Shown here: positions 12,327-22,557 of the stretch, one piece after another
Position numbering within the stretch: position 1 is the first letter of the stretch
Layout of the letters: the number at the start of each line of letters is the position of its first letter
IMG/VR virus record: IMGVR_UViG_3300044712_000361
Span: 1-26,399 of that record
Length of the DNA stretch: 26,399 bases
Direction: 5' to 3' (one strand)
Source: a virus
Program-made: the position numbers and the translations under genes
Notes under the pieces: model-generated
Database searches by the model: none
The model's input: only the letters and a program-made list of their open reading frames with translations
Told to the model about the DNA's origin: nothing

Positions 12327-15300
12327 ATGCCTACAAGAATCGGTTTAAATACCGAGAAGTATCGTAAGTGGTTACAGGGCCAGGGTGCTGGCTACCAGGG
12401 GAAAGATTTACTGGCGGCAGGTATTGCCAAGGATTGGCAGAACAGACAAGATCGGGCAATACCTGCCAGTATGCTTCACCTTGCCCAGCCCTACGATACG
12501 TTTGAGGCCGGTCTTGCTGCGCCTCCTATAACTCGCGCTCCTACCGTTCTGCCCCAGCGTCTGCAAATAGCCAGGGAGTTCTGGAGTACTCCGGAATTCG
12601 GACAGTATGTGCAAGAGATTATTAAGAGCAGGAATATTGCGGATAACTCCCTGGATGCAAATTCCCGCCATCCCTCTCCTGGACTTACTGGTGTAAGCAG
12701 GGTGCAGGAGCTATATCGTGCTCCCAAGGTAGCCCCGGTAGGTGCTCCCAAGGCTGGAATATCTGCAAATCTGGCCGCCGTATTAGTTGGTCAGCGTCAG
12801 GAGGCTCCTGGATTTGGAGGTAAACCTTACTTATCTCCCAAGGAGTACGCCGCCCTAGTAGCGAAACAGAACCCAGCTTCCGCTATCCCTGCCGGAATTA
12901 AGCAGCCACGTTTTGTTTTTGATATGAGTGGCAATCCCCTGGAAATCTATCGCTCTTATGCGGAGATAGTGGCTCAAATCCGTGCCGACAACATAGGCCA
13001 TCCGATTCGTACATGGTGGAACATTGTAAAGTACAACGCAGCCCTGGGTCTTGCGGAAGGCGTAAAAGTTTTTGCGGGCCCTGCTACCGGTGTCATGGAG
13101 ATTTCTCCCAAGACTATAGTAGGCGCTGTTCGAGACTTAGTCTTTAATGCGATTATGAGCGGAGTGAGCGGATACGCATCTCTTGGCGCAGGTATCATGG
13201 CCAGCGATGAAGCTGCTCTTAGCATGAAACAGCGAGCCTATAACATCAGACAGGAGGCTCAGCGCATGGCTCTGGATGGGGATACGAATGCTACCCCCGC
13301 CGAAATTAAGTCCATGTTGTCCTATGCGGATAGCCTGGATGCCAACGCTACCAGGATTATGGCAACCCGAGCCTGGGCTATTGCCAGCTTCTCAAAGTAT
13401 TCAACCGGCCTAAAGAACTCCTGGAATAATATGATGGGGGTAGTATCTGGCAAGGATAAACTTCCAGAGCGTCCTACGCCGATTGCCGCCCGCGACCCTC
13501 AGGCCGCTAAGATGGAACTGTATCATGATCCGGAAAGCGGATTGAATTACGAGGCCGGAGCCTGGAAGAAGTGGCAAGAAACGATTGCTTCTCAAAAGGG
13601 AATAGAAGCTGATAGCCATGACTTAGCTCTTCAAAGTTATGGAGAGATTGAAACTGCTACGTCTCAGGAAGAGGCTAATCTTCTGGCCCTTAGGGCTGTT
13701 GATCAACAGGCTACTTCTATAGAAGCTCGCTATAGCCTGGAAATTATAAATCCTCTGGACTCTTATACTTGGGCATCAGAGCCGGATAAGCGTATCGGGA
13801 TGATGAAGGACTTGGCCGTCTTTGAACTTCAAGTCGGTCGTCCTGTCACCATGTCTGAGCTTCAGAATATTAAAGACCACTGGGTCAATCCCTGGACAGA
13901 TGGCATTGGACAGGCTATTTTTGATCCCCTCTGGTTAGTTCCAGAAGCCGCCTGGGAAAAGGTATTTGCCCCAGTTAAGCTTCTGGCAGGTAAGGGAGCC
14001 GCCGCTATTAAAGGCTCCGAGTTCATGCAGAAATTCTTTTTTGCCGAAGCCCACACCTCTGTTGCTAACCGCCTTGGAAGAATGGTCTACGATACTGTCG
14101 GAATGATGCGTGGCGGATATACCGGCGGCATAGAGCATCTTATTGACGATATGCCCAAGGTCGGCTCCATTGCTTTGGAAGTAGACCGTAGAATGGGAAC
14201 CGCCGCTGGAGTTGAAGCGGCCAGAGAGTACTACGAAGTCGAGAAGTTGACAGTAGAAGGCTTGAAGCGAGTGAACTTTGACGACTTCCTGAAGTTTCAG
14301 AAATCCTTTAAATCTGCTGATGGTGCATTCCTGCTTGACCCTGCCGAATGGGGAAACCTGATGCGAAGTGGTGAAGAAAACGCTATCAAGGCTTATCGGG
14401 ATCGTGCTTTCACGCAGTTCCGCAGACAGGGTATGTCTGTAGATGAGGCTTGGACAGAGGTAGAGAAGAATGCCAATCTCTTCAAAGAGCATGTCGGTAA
14501 GACTGATGATGCGATTAATTATTTCCGCAGTAAGATTGAGAGCGCCTATCTTGACCCCCACAAGTCCTTCCCCGGTAGTCGCTTGATTGACGATACTCTT
14601 ACTGGAGCCTGGGCCAAGGCAGCAGTTAAGGGAGGGAACAGAGGGCTTGCCCAGACTCTGGACACTGGCAGCATGGTACTGAGTGCGTTCAGGAACCTTT
14701 GGTCTTCAGCCGTCTTGAACCTGAACCCGTCTCGTATTATTCGTAACTTGATCGACTCTACCTTCCGTGACGTAGTGTACGGAGGGAATGTTATCGACGA
14801 CCTCGATACTCTTCTGAGAAACACCCACCTTATGTTCGCCGACGACGTTGGATTCATTCCGGTTGAATTCGGTCAGTCCCTGGCTCGTGCTGGCCTGGAT
14901 ATGGATCAGAGCGTTCCTTTCAAGCTTCTGTATGACGAAAAGAACAAGCCGCGCTTCGGTCTGTACTCTTACTGGAGACAGGAAGTAGACCGACTTGGAT
15001 TAGTTGATTCTGGAAAGATTGCTGCCGGTATTGGAGAATCCATGTCTCCACAGGGCAGTCGTCTCTTTAAGAATATATGGAATGGCATGAAGGCAGTTCC
15101 ATCCGCATTCGCTGATGTCAACACAGCAATAGAATTCACACTTCGTCTTCGTATGTTCCATCGTGAATACTTCAATCTACTCAGGACAATGGAGCCTGAA
15201 ATTTTGAGGACAGTTATGGCAGATTTGTCTCCTGAAGCTAGAAGGCTAGCTCAGGAGGCGTGGGATGTAGGTGGCGGAAACGCAGCCAAAATGGCCTCCT

Positions 15301-18300
15301 ACATTGACAGTGCTACCCTGCGGGCCGATTTTATTGACAAGGCTCACCCTGCTTGGTCATACAGCCTTCCTGACAATTTTGGCGGCAAGATGTCAAACCC
15401 TGAGCTATTCATCTCTCACGTCCGTAGCAATACAGACCAGTGGATTGAAGGCGTATACAAGAAGACTGGCAAGCGCCCAACCAATGAGATGATTGATAAG
15501 TACATCGCAGACAGCATTGAAAGCTTTGAACATGCAACAGCAGACCAGATTTCTCAGACTGCCGGACATCGTGGCGTCTCCGGTCAAATGGGTTCGGATG
15601 TATCCGATATGCCGCTGCCCGACGACCTGGGAGGCTCTGCTCCCGTATTCGAGCGCGCGCATCCTGCAACAGTCGTAAAGGTTAAAGAGGCCCCCAAGCC
15701 CCTGATTCCTCGCGGCAGAGTTAAGTCAATGGATGTTATCAACAACTATCGTGACGAAATGCTACCGATTGCCAGTGTCAACCGCTACTCTGGAAATGTA
15801 CCCCGTGTTCACATAGGAGAACAGGGTAGGATTTATATTGACATCCCCGATACTCTCAAGCAAAGCAAGGTCGCGGATGTACTTCACGATTCCACAATAC
15901 AGGCCTTTTCTATTCACGACGAGCAGTTCATTCGTGAAGTTGCAGAGGCGTCTCGTCGCCCAGGCTCCATTCCTGTAAGTTGGACGAACAAGGAAGAGTG
16001 GGTGACTGGGTTTAAAAACTTCCTGAAAGACCCGCTCAAAATCTACAATGAGAAACCCGCCGACTTCCTGACCTATGTACGTCAGATGGAGCGGAACCCA
16101 GAGATGTTCGACGTGATAAGCAGGACTGGTATCGGCAAGAACCGCGTCCAGAGCTACGAGCAGGCCGCTATCGTTATGCGCCGCCACGGATACCTGGAAG
16201 AGGTTCGGGAGATGCCAGCGAATAAATATTTCGGCCTTCTGGAACACGAAGAGCAGATTGCCCACCCAAGGCCGCTCTCGTATCTACAGAAAGGCGATGA
16301 GTCCTCCTATGCGACCGGCAAGTTCTCTGAGGCTATCATAGTCAAAGAGGGCGACCCGAATGCTACGATTATGTCCCAGATAAGCCATGAAGGCAGCACT
16401 CTGATTGACCGCCTTGGCTCTCTACGGGATAAATATCGTGACTACCTGCGCCTTATTGAGCCGGGGCCTCACCGCTCTGGTGTCGAAGGCTCTCTGGCTC
16501 AGCGTCTGTGGGATAAGTTTTTCCAGATACGTGGCCTGGAATATGAATCACGGGGACGTATCCTGAACCCTATTCGCAAACTCATTGAAGATAAGAGATT
16601 CACAGACGCCCTGGAAGACCTACAGAAGCTTACTAAGGGTAACCTTCCTGAGTTGTTTCTACAGAAGCAGGGCTATGCGTTCGAGTGGAATGACGACGCT
16701 ACCAAGATTGTTCGTGGAACTCTGATGGATGATGGCGTCGAGCGCGCTTTGAGCGAAATGGAAATTACCGGCTTACAAAAGCGTTTCTTTGAATACGATC
16801 CTACTCCTCACGACCCAGTCCGAACTCTGGATATAACGGGTGCTGAGATGTCTGTAGGTAAGCAAATCAAGGAAGCCCTGGTAGGTACGTTCGGCTTCAA
16901 AGACCGGACGGCTGGAACTATTACCGGAATGATTAAGTCCCAGGCAGACTGGGGCGTGCAGTTCGGTCGTACAGCCGATGAGTTCTATGAGGGTCTTGGC
17001 TTTACCAAAGTATCCAAGGGCTGGCAGGTCAAGAAGATTGGCGAAAATCTGGAGGCCCTCAAAAAAGGCCTGATTATGAAAGACCCTCTGACTGACCGTA
17101 TCATGATGATGGGTGTTGGCAGCAACAATCTGTCAGAGTTTGCGCGCCAGTATACCGTTCTGCTCTATGACGACTGGGCTAAGATTGCAGCCAAGAATCC
17201 TACATTTAAGACAGAATACTTCGACCCAATTCTGGAAATCATGGGTTCCAAAGGTGGAACTCCAACCGTCGAACAATTGAACAAACTGGCAGATACGTTC
17301 GTTGCCGTGATTGCGGGTGGCCGTCCATCTACTGTTAGGATTGCTCGTCCTTTCGACGCGTACAGCAAAATCCTGGCTAACGCATACGAGGGTATTCTCC
17401 GCAACCAGGACTTGCTAGACCTGCCGCCGGATGTGGTTGCAGCAATAAATAAGATGTTCATTAGCTCCAAGATGTCTGCTCCTCCAGTCAGCGCTGCTCC
17501 CCGAGTAGCCAAGATGATCTCCAAGGAGCTTGGCGTCAATGTCAGCGAAGAGCAGATTATCGCCATGACATTCGACTCGATGAGGAAGAAAGCTGCCTTC
17601 ATCCATGACCCGTACAACCCCAACAAGTTCCTGGAGTGGGCAAAGACCAACAAGGGTATGTCTACTGAGGACGCCTACAAAGCCTGGGTCAATGCCGGAC
17701 GCTCTGAGCTTGACAACCTACATCCTGTAGTTCAGGAATACTTCGCTGACGATGCCTTCTGGGGAGAGGGTGGAGCTTTCGCACTTCGTCCCGCAGAGGA
17801 AGCGGAGAAGATGTTCCCCTACAAGACGATTGCAGAGTTTACTCCCAATATGGATTGGAATACTGCTCTAGAAACTCTTAGGAGCCGGGCTAAGAATACC
17901 AATCAGGAAGTAATGCTTACTAGCCAGATGGAAGCAGGCTTCAATGAATGGAAGCAGGGCCGCTTCTCTGGGTTCCCCGACTCAGCTACTACCGATCCGG
18001 ATACCCTGATTAAGTATCTGAAAGACCGCTCTCTGTCTACTACCGATACGGAACTGAAGCAGCAATACCAGGACATGGTCTGGACTGTTGAACAGTTCCA
18101 ACAGGACATGACTACCCACTTCTCCGGTCGAAACCTGATGGGTAAAAGGAAGGCCTGGGACGAATATGAAATCCGTCTGAATGAGGAGATGAAGAAACTC
18201 TCTGAACTTATAGATAACCCCGAGACGGAAGAGGCGGCACGATACGAAGCTCGTACGAGAATGTCCATGATACGGCGAATTCGTGATACGGGCGAGGCTC

Positions 18301-21300
18301 CCGAAGAGCTTATGCCAATCTACCGCGCCACTGAACGCAATCTACAAACTCGTGGAAATTGGTGGACAACGAATCCCAGCGTAACTAACACGCGGGCTGG
18401 AATGACGACCAGGACTGCTAATGTAGATATTGCTTACATTCCCAAGAGTGAGTGGGAAGCCGCTCAGCAGAAGGCTATTGCTGAGAATGCCAGGAGAGGT
18501 ACAACCGGTATCGATCCGGAAGAAGGAATTATTGAAAGCCTTCCCTATGGATTCTTCACCGAAGCCGACCTTCCCGGCGGACGTCTTACATATGAAGGCG
18601 TAAAGCCTCTGACTTGGACGGAGAAGGTTCCTACAAGAATTACATCTAAAGACCTGATTGCCCCCGTCTTGTCTCCACGAGTACCTGAGTCTGCGATTGA
18701 TGATGGTGTTGTGACATGGATACGTAACAATGTCGCAAATACTAACTCCCTGGAGGCCGGGCGAACAGAACTGAAGCGTCTTGGTGAACACCTCAAGAGT
18801 GGTGCAGGATTCAGCCGAATACTTCCGAATGACATCAAGTCAGAACTACAGGCCTGGAAGCTTAAGGCTATTAATGAAAAGAACGGCCTCGTCTCAAAGG
18901 CTATGAACGGAGACGGAGCAGGCTTAGAAGGAGCTATTGCCAAGGTTAACCGCGTCATGCTGGACTACAACTACCGGATGCGGATTGACAACGTCATGAG
19001 GAACATCATTCCCTTCTGGCAGTTCCCCTCTCGATCATTCCCGTTTTGGGCAGAAGCTCTGGCTACCCACCCGCAGATTATCGCCGGGTATCAGAAACTA
19101 CAGAACCTGTCCAGACAGACACGCTTCCAGGCGGGCGCTATAACCTCCAGTGGTAGACCTCTACCTTCTCTGGATGGCTTTATACCCGTTCCTGGTACAG
19201 ACCTCTGGTTCAACCCAGTGGCTCCCCTGTCATTCATATACATGCTGGGCGCTGGACAGTCACCGGAAGATGTGCTTAATCAAACTCAGAATGCTCATGA
19301 CGACGTACCTCCAGTCGCCGCCGTAGCTCAGGAGTTCCTGAGTATGTCCCCTGTTTACGGTATCTCCCCGGCCCCCTGGATTACAGGCCCACTGAAGAAG
19401 TGGCTTGGACTATCCGATGCCGTAGCACCACCCTGGCCTATCACTCCCCAGATTCCTCTAATGCCGAGATGGTGGGAGCAGGAACTGGTGCATAAACTTA
19501 ATGATGTCTTCGCTCATATTGGCTACCCCCACGCTGCGGATTGGATGAACAGTGTCTACCCGGAAGTCTCCTGGCATGATTATCTGGTTGAGCGTCAGAT
19601 GTTAACAGACCTCAAAGCACGCCTGGGAACCCTGAATAACGTAGACCAGATGTATCTGGCAAATCAGGTAGCTCGGGCTATCAAGGAAAAGGGCAAGAAT
19701 GCACTATGGCAGGAAGCCTATCGGACATATACCGAGTCCGAGGCCAGCAGGAGCCAGGGAGCATTCCTGACAGGCTTTTACACCAAGCCATTCACGGATG
19801 CAGACGCCGACATGCTGGCCCTGCGAAATCAGAACAACCTGATGAAATCGACTATGAACAGCAAGTTTCAGTCGGCTCTCTTCGACATTCCTATTGATGC
19901 TAACCAAGCCTGGAGCAAATACCTGGATGCCCAGAATACTCCAGAAGGCTGGATATACAAGCTCTACACCGAAGTTGGCTACGTGCGCAATCCTGGCGGA
20001 CTGATTGAAACAGACCCCGCGAAACGCGCCCAACTTCTGGCTCAGAGAATACAGCAGGATGAGAATGAAGCCCTTTACTATCAGAAGGTGACAAGTCTAC
20101 AGCAGACGCTACAGGCTAAGCTCAAAGCTGCTGGCGTGGGTGCTCCGTTCGATGTAATCTCACCGATATACGATGAATATTATGCCGGACTGGGCAGTAT
20201 TCAACATCTTAGCAACTATCAGACCGGCTTCGGAACTAACAAGCCAGCCGCGATAATTGAGCAGCAACTTACGGACAAGTGGTTCCGGATGATTAATCAC
20301 ACCAAGCCCGTCTGGGACGCCCAAGGCGGAGAGACGTATGACCAGTGGCAAATGAGGGTTGACGTCTGGAAAGAACAGCTTCCCGAGACAGGAAAGTTTT
20401 TCCTTCACTTCTTTACAACACAGGGAGACGTTGAGGACATTGTTCACAACCTGCGTCCTGATCAACAGCTAAGTAACAATTTCTTTGGTATGTTGGTAGA
20501 AATGACCAACGCCCAGGGATTGGATCAGTGGCAGTTGGGGCGCGACTCCATCTTCGATGCGATGAATAAAGCATACGAGGAACTGTACTGGAAGCCGTAC
20601 TGGGAAGCTTTAAAAGACCCGACCTCCGATACTGGATGGAAAAAGGGTTCTGCATACGAAGCCGGAATTCAGGACTTCGCTGCCGCCCATCCGGATGGCC
20701 CCCCTACTTCTGAGGAGATGTTCGCGTATATGTCCCAGATTTACGGAACCAAGTTCACTCTGGATCAAATCAGGGTATATGCTGAAGGTGGAGAATTGTG
20801 GAGTATTCAAAAGCGCCTGGAGCAGATGCACGCTAACGACCCGCTGTATCAGACCAAGCAGGACATCTATCACTACCTGTCATTCGCTGGCCCAGGCAAG
20901 GGGCGCAGTCTAATTATGCAATCCGTGTCTGCATCGGTCAGTACAGACATAGACAATTGGCTATCGAGTCAGGGTACGTTGTATGACGACGACCCAGAGG
21001 CTTTGGCGGCCCTGCGTGACGCCCTTAAAACTACAGTTGAGCGCCTGCAAAAAGAGCAGGGCTTATTGGAACCTACTCGCGACGACTTGGCTGTTTTTGT
21101 GGAGGCGGAGGAACAGAACCGTCAATTCCAGGATTTGTTCATCGAGAACCTCAAGCAGAAGGGGGTTATCACGGACTGGGATACCGCCTCCAAAGTACTG
21201 TCCAAGTATTATAACGACCAGAAGTACTTCTCTACCTCCTACAAGGCGGACTACAACAACATCGTCCTGCCTTATATCCAGGCGCGTAGTGTATGGGCAA

Positions 21301-21674
21301 GCAAGAACCCAGTTTGGGCCTCCGTATATATGTGGGCGCAGAGTGGTAAGTACTATGGTAATTACCTAAATTACCTCTCCCACAAGAATGACATCCGGAT
21401 ACCTACGATGAATTTACTTGGAAATGCCAGCGCACTAACTCCGCCCGCCTCTTTCCAGTCTGGATTTGGCCCAGTCCACTATGAGAATTACGGTGGGGTT
21501 AACTGGCCGGTAGGTATGAGGGAAGCAGTCAGCCCGTACATGGTAGCAGAGATACAAAATGTCTCTCTCCACCCAGGCAACTACAGGCTTTCCAACTCTG
21601 CTACTGCCGCATTAAATACTTTGAAAAACATACACCCAGAGTGGGAGGATTTCATTAATCCCCTCCTGCCCTAA
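12327..21674 (+). CDS. Giant virion-associated (polyvalent) protein, 3115 aa
   Basis: One uninterrupted 9.3-kb reading frame with a good GGAGG site, in the head module between portal and scaffold. I see no complete enzyme domain. Motifs resembling large phage polyvalent proteins occur: SAVLNLNPSRIIRNLIDS (about 791-810), a helix with DVNTAIEFTLRLRMF (about 928-943), and NVMRNIIPFWQFPSRSFPFW (about 2221-2241), similar to 'HxRN' and 'FPFxxxP' motifs of large polyvalent-protein-associated domains. Residues about 1997-2040 (IYRATERNLQTRGNWWTTN...VDIAYIP) weakly recall ADP-ribosyltransferase-like phage domains. A Gly/Ala-rich hydrophobic stretch lies at about 260-290. The C-terminal third is Trp/Tyr-rich with long helices. 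It is probably packaged in the head and perhaps ejected with DNA, like other giant internal proteins; this is inference. Confidence 0.8.
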   Translation: MPTRIGLNTEKYRKWLQGQGAGYQGKDLLAAGIAKDWQNRQDRAIPASMLHLAQPYDTFEAGLAAPPITRAPTVLPQRLQIAREFWSTPEFGQYVQEIIKSRNIADNSLDANSRHPSPGLTGVSRVQELYRAPKVAPVGAPKAGISANLAAVLVGQRQEAPGFGGKPYLSPKEYAALVAKQNPASAIPAGIKQPRFVFDMSGNPLEIYRSYAEIVAQIRADNIGHPIRTWWNIVKYNAALGLAEGVKVFAGPATGVMEISPKTIVGAVRDLVFNAIMSGVSGYASLGAGIMASDEAALSMKQRAYNIRQEAQRMALDGDTNATPAEIKSMLSYADSLDANATRIMATRAWAIASFSKYSTGLKNSWNNMMGVVSGKDKLPERPTPIAARDPQAAKMELYHDPESGLNYEAGAWKKWQETIASQKGIEADSHDLALQSYGEIETATSQEEANLLALRAVDQQATSIEARYSLEIINPLDSYTWASEPDKRIGMMKDLAVFELQVGRPVTMSELQNIKDHWVNPWTDGIGQAIFDPLWLVPEAAWEKVFAPVKLLAGKGAAAIKGSEFMQKFFFAEAHTSVANRLGRMVYDTVGMMRGGYTGGIEHLIDDMPKVGSIALEVDRRMGTAAGVEAAREYYEVEKLTVEGLKRVNFDDFLKFQKSFKSADGAFLLDPAEWGNLMRSGEENAIKAYRDRAFTQFRRQGMSVDEAWTEVEKNANLFKEHVGKTDDAINYFRSKIESAYLDPHKSFPGSRLIDDTLTGAWAKAAVKGGNRGLAQTLDTGSMVLSAFRNLWSSAVLNLNPSRIIRNLIDSTFRDVVYGGNVIDDLDTLLRNTHLMFADDVGFIPVEFGQSLARAGLDMDQSVPFKLLYDEKNKPRFGLYSYWRQEVDRLGLVDSGKIAAGIGESMSPQGSRLFKNIWNGMKAVPSAFADVNTAIEFTLRLRMFHREYFNLLRTMEPEILRTVMADLSPEARRLAQEAWDVGGGNAAKMASYIDSATLRADFIDKAHPAWSYSLPDNFGGKMSNPELFISHVRSNTDQWIEGVYKKTGKRPTNEMIDKYIADSIESFEHATADQISQTAGHRGVSGQMGSDVSDMPLPDDLGGSAPVFERAHPATVVKVKEAPKPLIPRGRVKSMDVINNYRDEMLPIASVNRYSGNVPRVHIGEQGRIYIDIPDTLKQSKVADVLHDSTIQAFSIHDEQFIREVAEASRRPGSIPVSWTNKEEWVTGFKNFLKDPLKIYNEKPADFLTYVRQMERNPEMFDVISRTGIGKNRVQSYEQAAIVMRRHGYLEEVREMPANKYFGLLEHEEQIAHPRPLSYLQKGDESSYATGKFSEAIIVKEGDPNATIMSQISHEGSTLIDRLGSLRDKYRDYLRLIEPGPHRSGVEGSLAQRLWDKFFQIRGLEYESRGRILNPIRKLIEDKRFTDALEDLQKLTKGNLPELFLQKQGYAFEWNDDATKIVRGTLMDDGVERALSEMEITGLQKRFFEYDPTPHDPVRTLDITGAEMSVGKQIKEALVGTFGFKDRTAGTITGMIKSQADWGVQFGRTADEFYEGLGFTKVSKGWQVKKIGENLEALKKGLIMKDPLTDRIMMMGVGSNNLSEFARQYTVLLYDDWAKIAAKNPTFKTEYFDPILEIMGSKGGTPTVEQLNKLADTFVAVIAGGRPSTVRIARPFDAYSKILANAYEGILRNQDLLDLPPDVVAAINKMFISSKMSAPPVSAAPRVAKMISKELGVNVSEEQIIAMTFDSMRKKAAFIHDPYNPNKFLEWAKTNKGMSTEDAYKAWVNAGRSELDNLHPVVQEYFADDAFWGEGGAFALRPAEEAEKMFPYKTIAEFTPNMDWNTALETLRSRAKNTNQEVMLTSQMEAGFNEWKQGRFSGFPDSATTDPDTLIKYLKDRSLSTTDTELKQQYQDMVWTVEQFQQDMTTHFSGRNLMGKRKAWDEYEIRLNEEMKKLSELIDNPETEEAARYEARTRMSMIRRIRDTGEAPEELMPIYRATERNLQTRGNWWTTNPSVTNTRAGMTTRTANVDIAYIPKSEWEAAQQKAIAENARRGTTGIDPEEGIIESLPYGFFTEADLPGGRLTYEGVKPLTWTEKVPTRITSKDLIAPVLSPRVPESAIDDGVVTWIRNNVANTNSLEAGRTELKRLGEHLKSGAGFSRILPNDIKSELQAWKLKAINEKNGLVSKAMNGDGAGLEGAIAKVNRVMLDYNYRMRIDNVMRNIIPFWQFPSRSFPFWAEALATHPQIIAGYQKLQNLSRQTRFQAGAITSSGRPLPSLDGFIPVPGTDLWFNPVAPLSFIYMLGAGQSPEDVLNQTQNAHDDVPPVAAVAQEFLSMSPVYGISPAPWITGPLKKWLGLSDAVAPPWPITPQIPLMPRWWEQELVHKLNDVFAHIGYPHAADWMNSVYPEVSWHDYLVERQMLTDLKARLGTLNNVDQMYLANQVARAIKEKGKNALWQEAYRTYTESEASRSQGAFLTGFYTKPFTDADADMLALRNQNNLMKSTMNSKFQSALFDIPIDANQAWSKYLDAQNTPEGWIYKLYTEVGYVRNPGGLIETDPAKRAQLLAQRIQQDENEALYYQKVTSLQQTLQAKLKAAGVGAPFDVISPIYDEYYAGLGSIQHLSNYQTGFGTNKPAAIIEQQLTDKWFRMINHTKPVWDAQGGETYDQWQMRVDVWKEQLPETGKFFLHFFTTQGDVEDIVHNLRPDQQLSNNFFGMLVEMTNAQGLDQWQLGRDSIFDAMNKAYEELYWKPYWEALKDPTSDTGWKKGSAYEAGIQDFAAAHPDGPPTSEEMFAYMSQIYGTKFTLDQIRVYAEGGELWSIQKRLEQMHANDPLYQTKQDIYHYLSFAGPGKGRSLIMQSVSASVSTDIDNWLSSQGTLYDDDPEALAALRDALKTTVERLQKEQGLLEPTRDDLAVFVEAEEQNRQFQDLFIENLKQKGVITDWDTASKVLSKYYNDQKYFSTSYKADYNNIVLPYIQARSVWASKNPVWASVYMWAQSGKYYGNYLNYLSHKNDIRIPTMNLLGNASALTPPASFQSGFGPVHYENYGGVNWPVGMREAVSPYMVAEIQNVSLHPGNYRLSNSATAALNTLKNIHPEWEDFINPLLP

Positions 21675-21693
21675 AGTAGTATGTTTCCAACCC

Positions 21694-21723
21694 TTGAATA
21701 TTAGATACTCTAACTATTAGAAT
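21694..21723 (+). promoter_or_regulatory. Sigma70-type promoter before the scaffold gene
   Basis: TTGAAT (21694-21699) and TAGAAT (21718-21723) are separated by 18 bases, each close to the consensus hexamers. The 82-base gap between the giant gene and the scaffold is visibly A+T-rich and has no long hairpin. A start near 21730 gives a leader of about 27 bases containing AAAAAGGAGAAAA. This would let scaffold and capsid be made in greater amounts than the giant protein. Confidence 0.5.
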
Positions 21724-21756
21724 TAACTCATAATCGAATAAAAAGGAGAAAATACA

Positions 21757-22515
21757 ATGTCACCCGAATCAATGGTTCCTGGTGAACCAAATAAGGATGG
21801 GGTTGCCAAAGCGACGCCCACCCAGAGCACCTCGGTTGCAAATGCGACGCCCGGTGCATCACCTGTGGACGCTGAAGCTATGAAGCAGCTTAAAGCGGCA
21901 AATGCTAAACTGCAAGACGATTTGAACCGTATGAAGTCGGCTTCACAGCGTAGGGAATCTGAGCTACAGCGCGCTGCCCAACAGCGAGAGCGAGAGTTCC
22001 AAGATGAGTTGCAGAAGAAAGCGATGGCTGGGATGGACGATGAGACTCGCAAGAATTATGAGCGGGAACTCGCATTCGAGCGGCTTGAACAGATGCAGCA
22101 AGAACTGGAACAAGCTCGAACGGAAAAACAGGCTCTGGAAGCGAAACATAATTCCTATATGTTCTTCCTGAACAAAGGTGTTCCGCGAGATAAGCTCGCA
22201 CTGGATGCCGACTTGGAAACACTTGTTCAAAGCGGCTACGAATATTTAGCAGACCGCAGCGCACAGTTGGAACAGTTGCTGTCTCAGCAATCGACAACTC
22301 CTCAAGCTCCACAAGCACCTGCTGCTCCTGCCTCACCGGCTCCCTTGCCACAGGCTCCCGCAGTTGATCTAGGTGCAGGGGCAACTCCTTCCGCCCGCCC
22401 GTCCTGGCCGGATATTGATAAGGAGTACGCAGATAAAGGTGGACGGGAAACATTTTATCGTGAATATGAACAGGGTCTAATCTCCCCAGATCGCATTCCT
22501 ATGAAAGAGGAATAA
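21757..22515 (+). CDS. Capsid scaffolding protein
   Basis: Scaffolds direct capsid assembly and leave or are degraded before DNA filling. This 252-residue product has a disordered Ser/Pro/Ala N-terminus (1-45), a long continuous coiled coil (about 46-130: MKQLKAANAKLQDDL, then Arg/Glu/Gln-rich RRESELQRAAQQREREF and MQQELEQARTEKQALEAKH), a short globular part (MFFLNKGVPRDKLALDADLE, about 134-153), a Pro/Ala/Gln-rich linker (about 186-220), and a charged C-terminus (RPSWPDIDKEYADKGG, about 209-224, then FYREYEQGLIS). That layout, and the location just before the capsid gene, are typical. The ribosome site is AAGGAG. Confidence 0.85.
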   Translation: MSPESMVPGEPNKDGVAKATPTQSTSVANATPGASPVDAEAMKQLKAANAKLQDDLNRMKSASQRRESELQRAAQQREREFQDELQKKAMAGMDDETRKNYERELAFERLEQMQQELEQARTEKQALEAKHNSYMFFLNKGVPRDKLALDADLETLVQSGYEYLADRSAQLEQLLSQQSTTPQAPQAPAAPASPAPLPQAPAVDLGAGATPSARPSWPDIDKEYADKGGRETFYREYEQGLISPDRIPMKEE

Positions 22516-22557
22516 TCTCGGAAGAGAGACTCAACCAACTAACTAAGGAGAATTTCA

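Noticed and set aside
13935-14561. Minus-strand open frame of 208 codons opposite the giant gene
   Set aside because: It has no ribosome site or domain and is fully inside a strongly coding + frame.
12327-21674. Giant protein as an N4-type virion RNA polymerase
   Set aside because: Length, head-module position and the N4-gp56 capsid made this attractive, but I could not find the TxxGR motif, the KxxxYG fingers motif or the HD(S/A) motif in the right order. An isolated IHDEQF is not enough.
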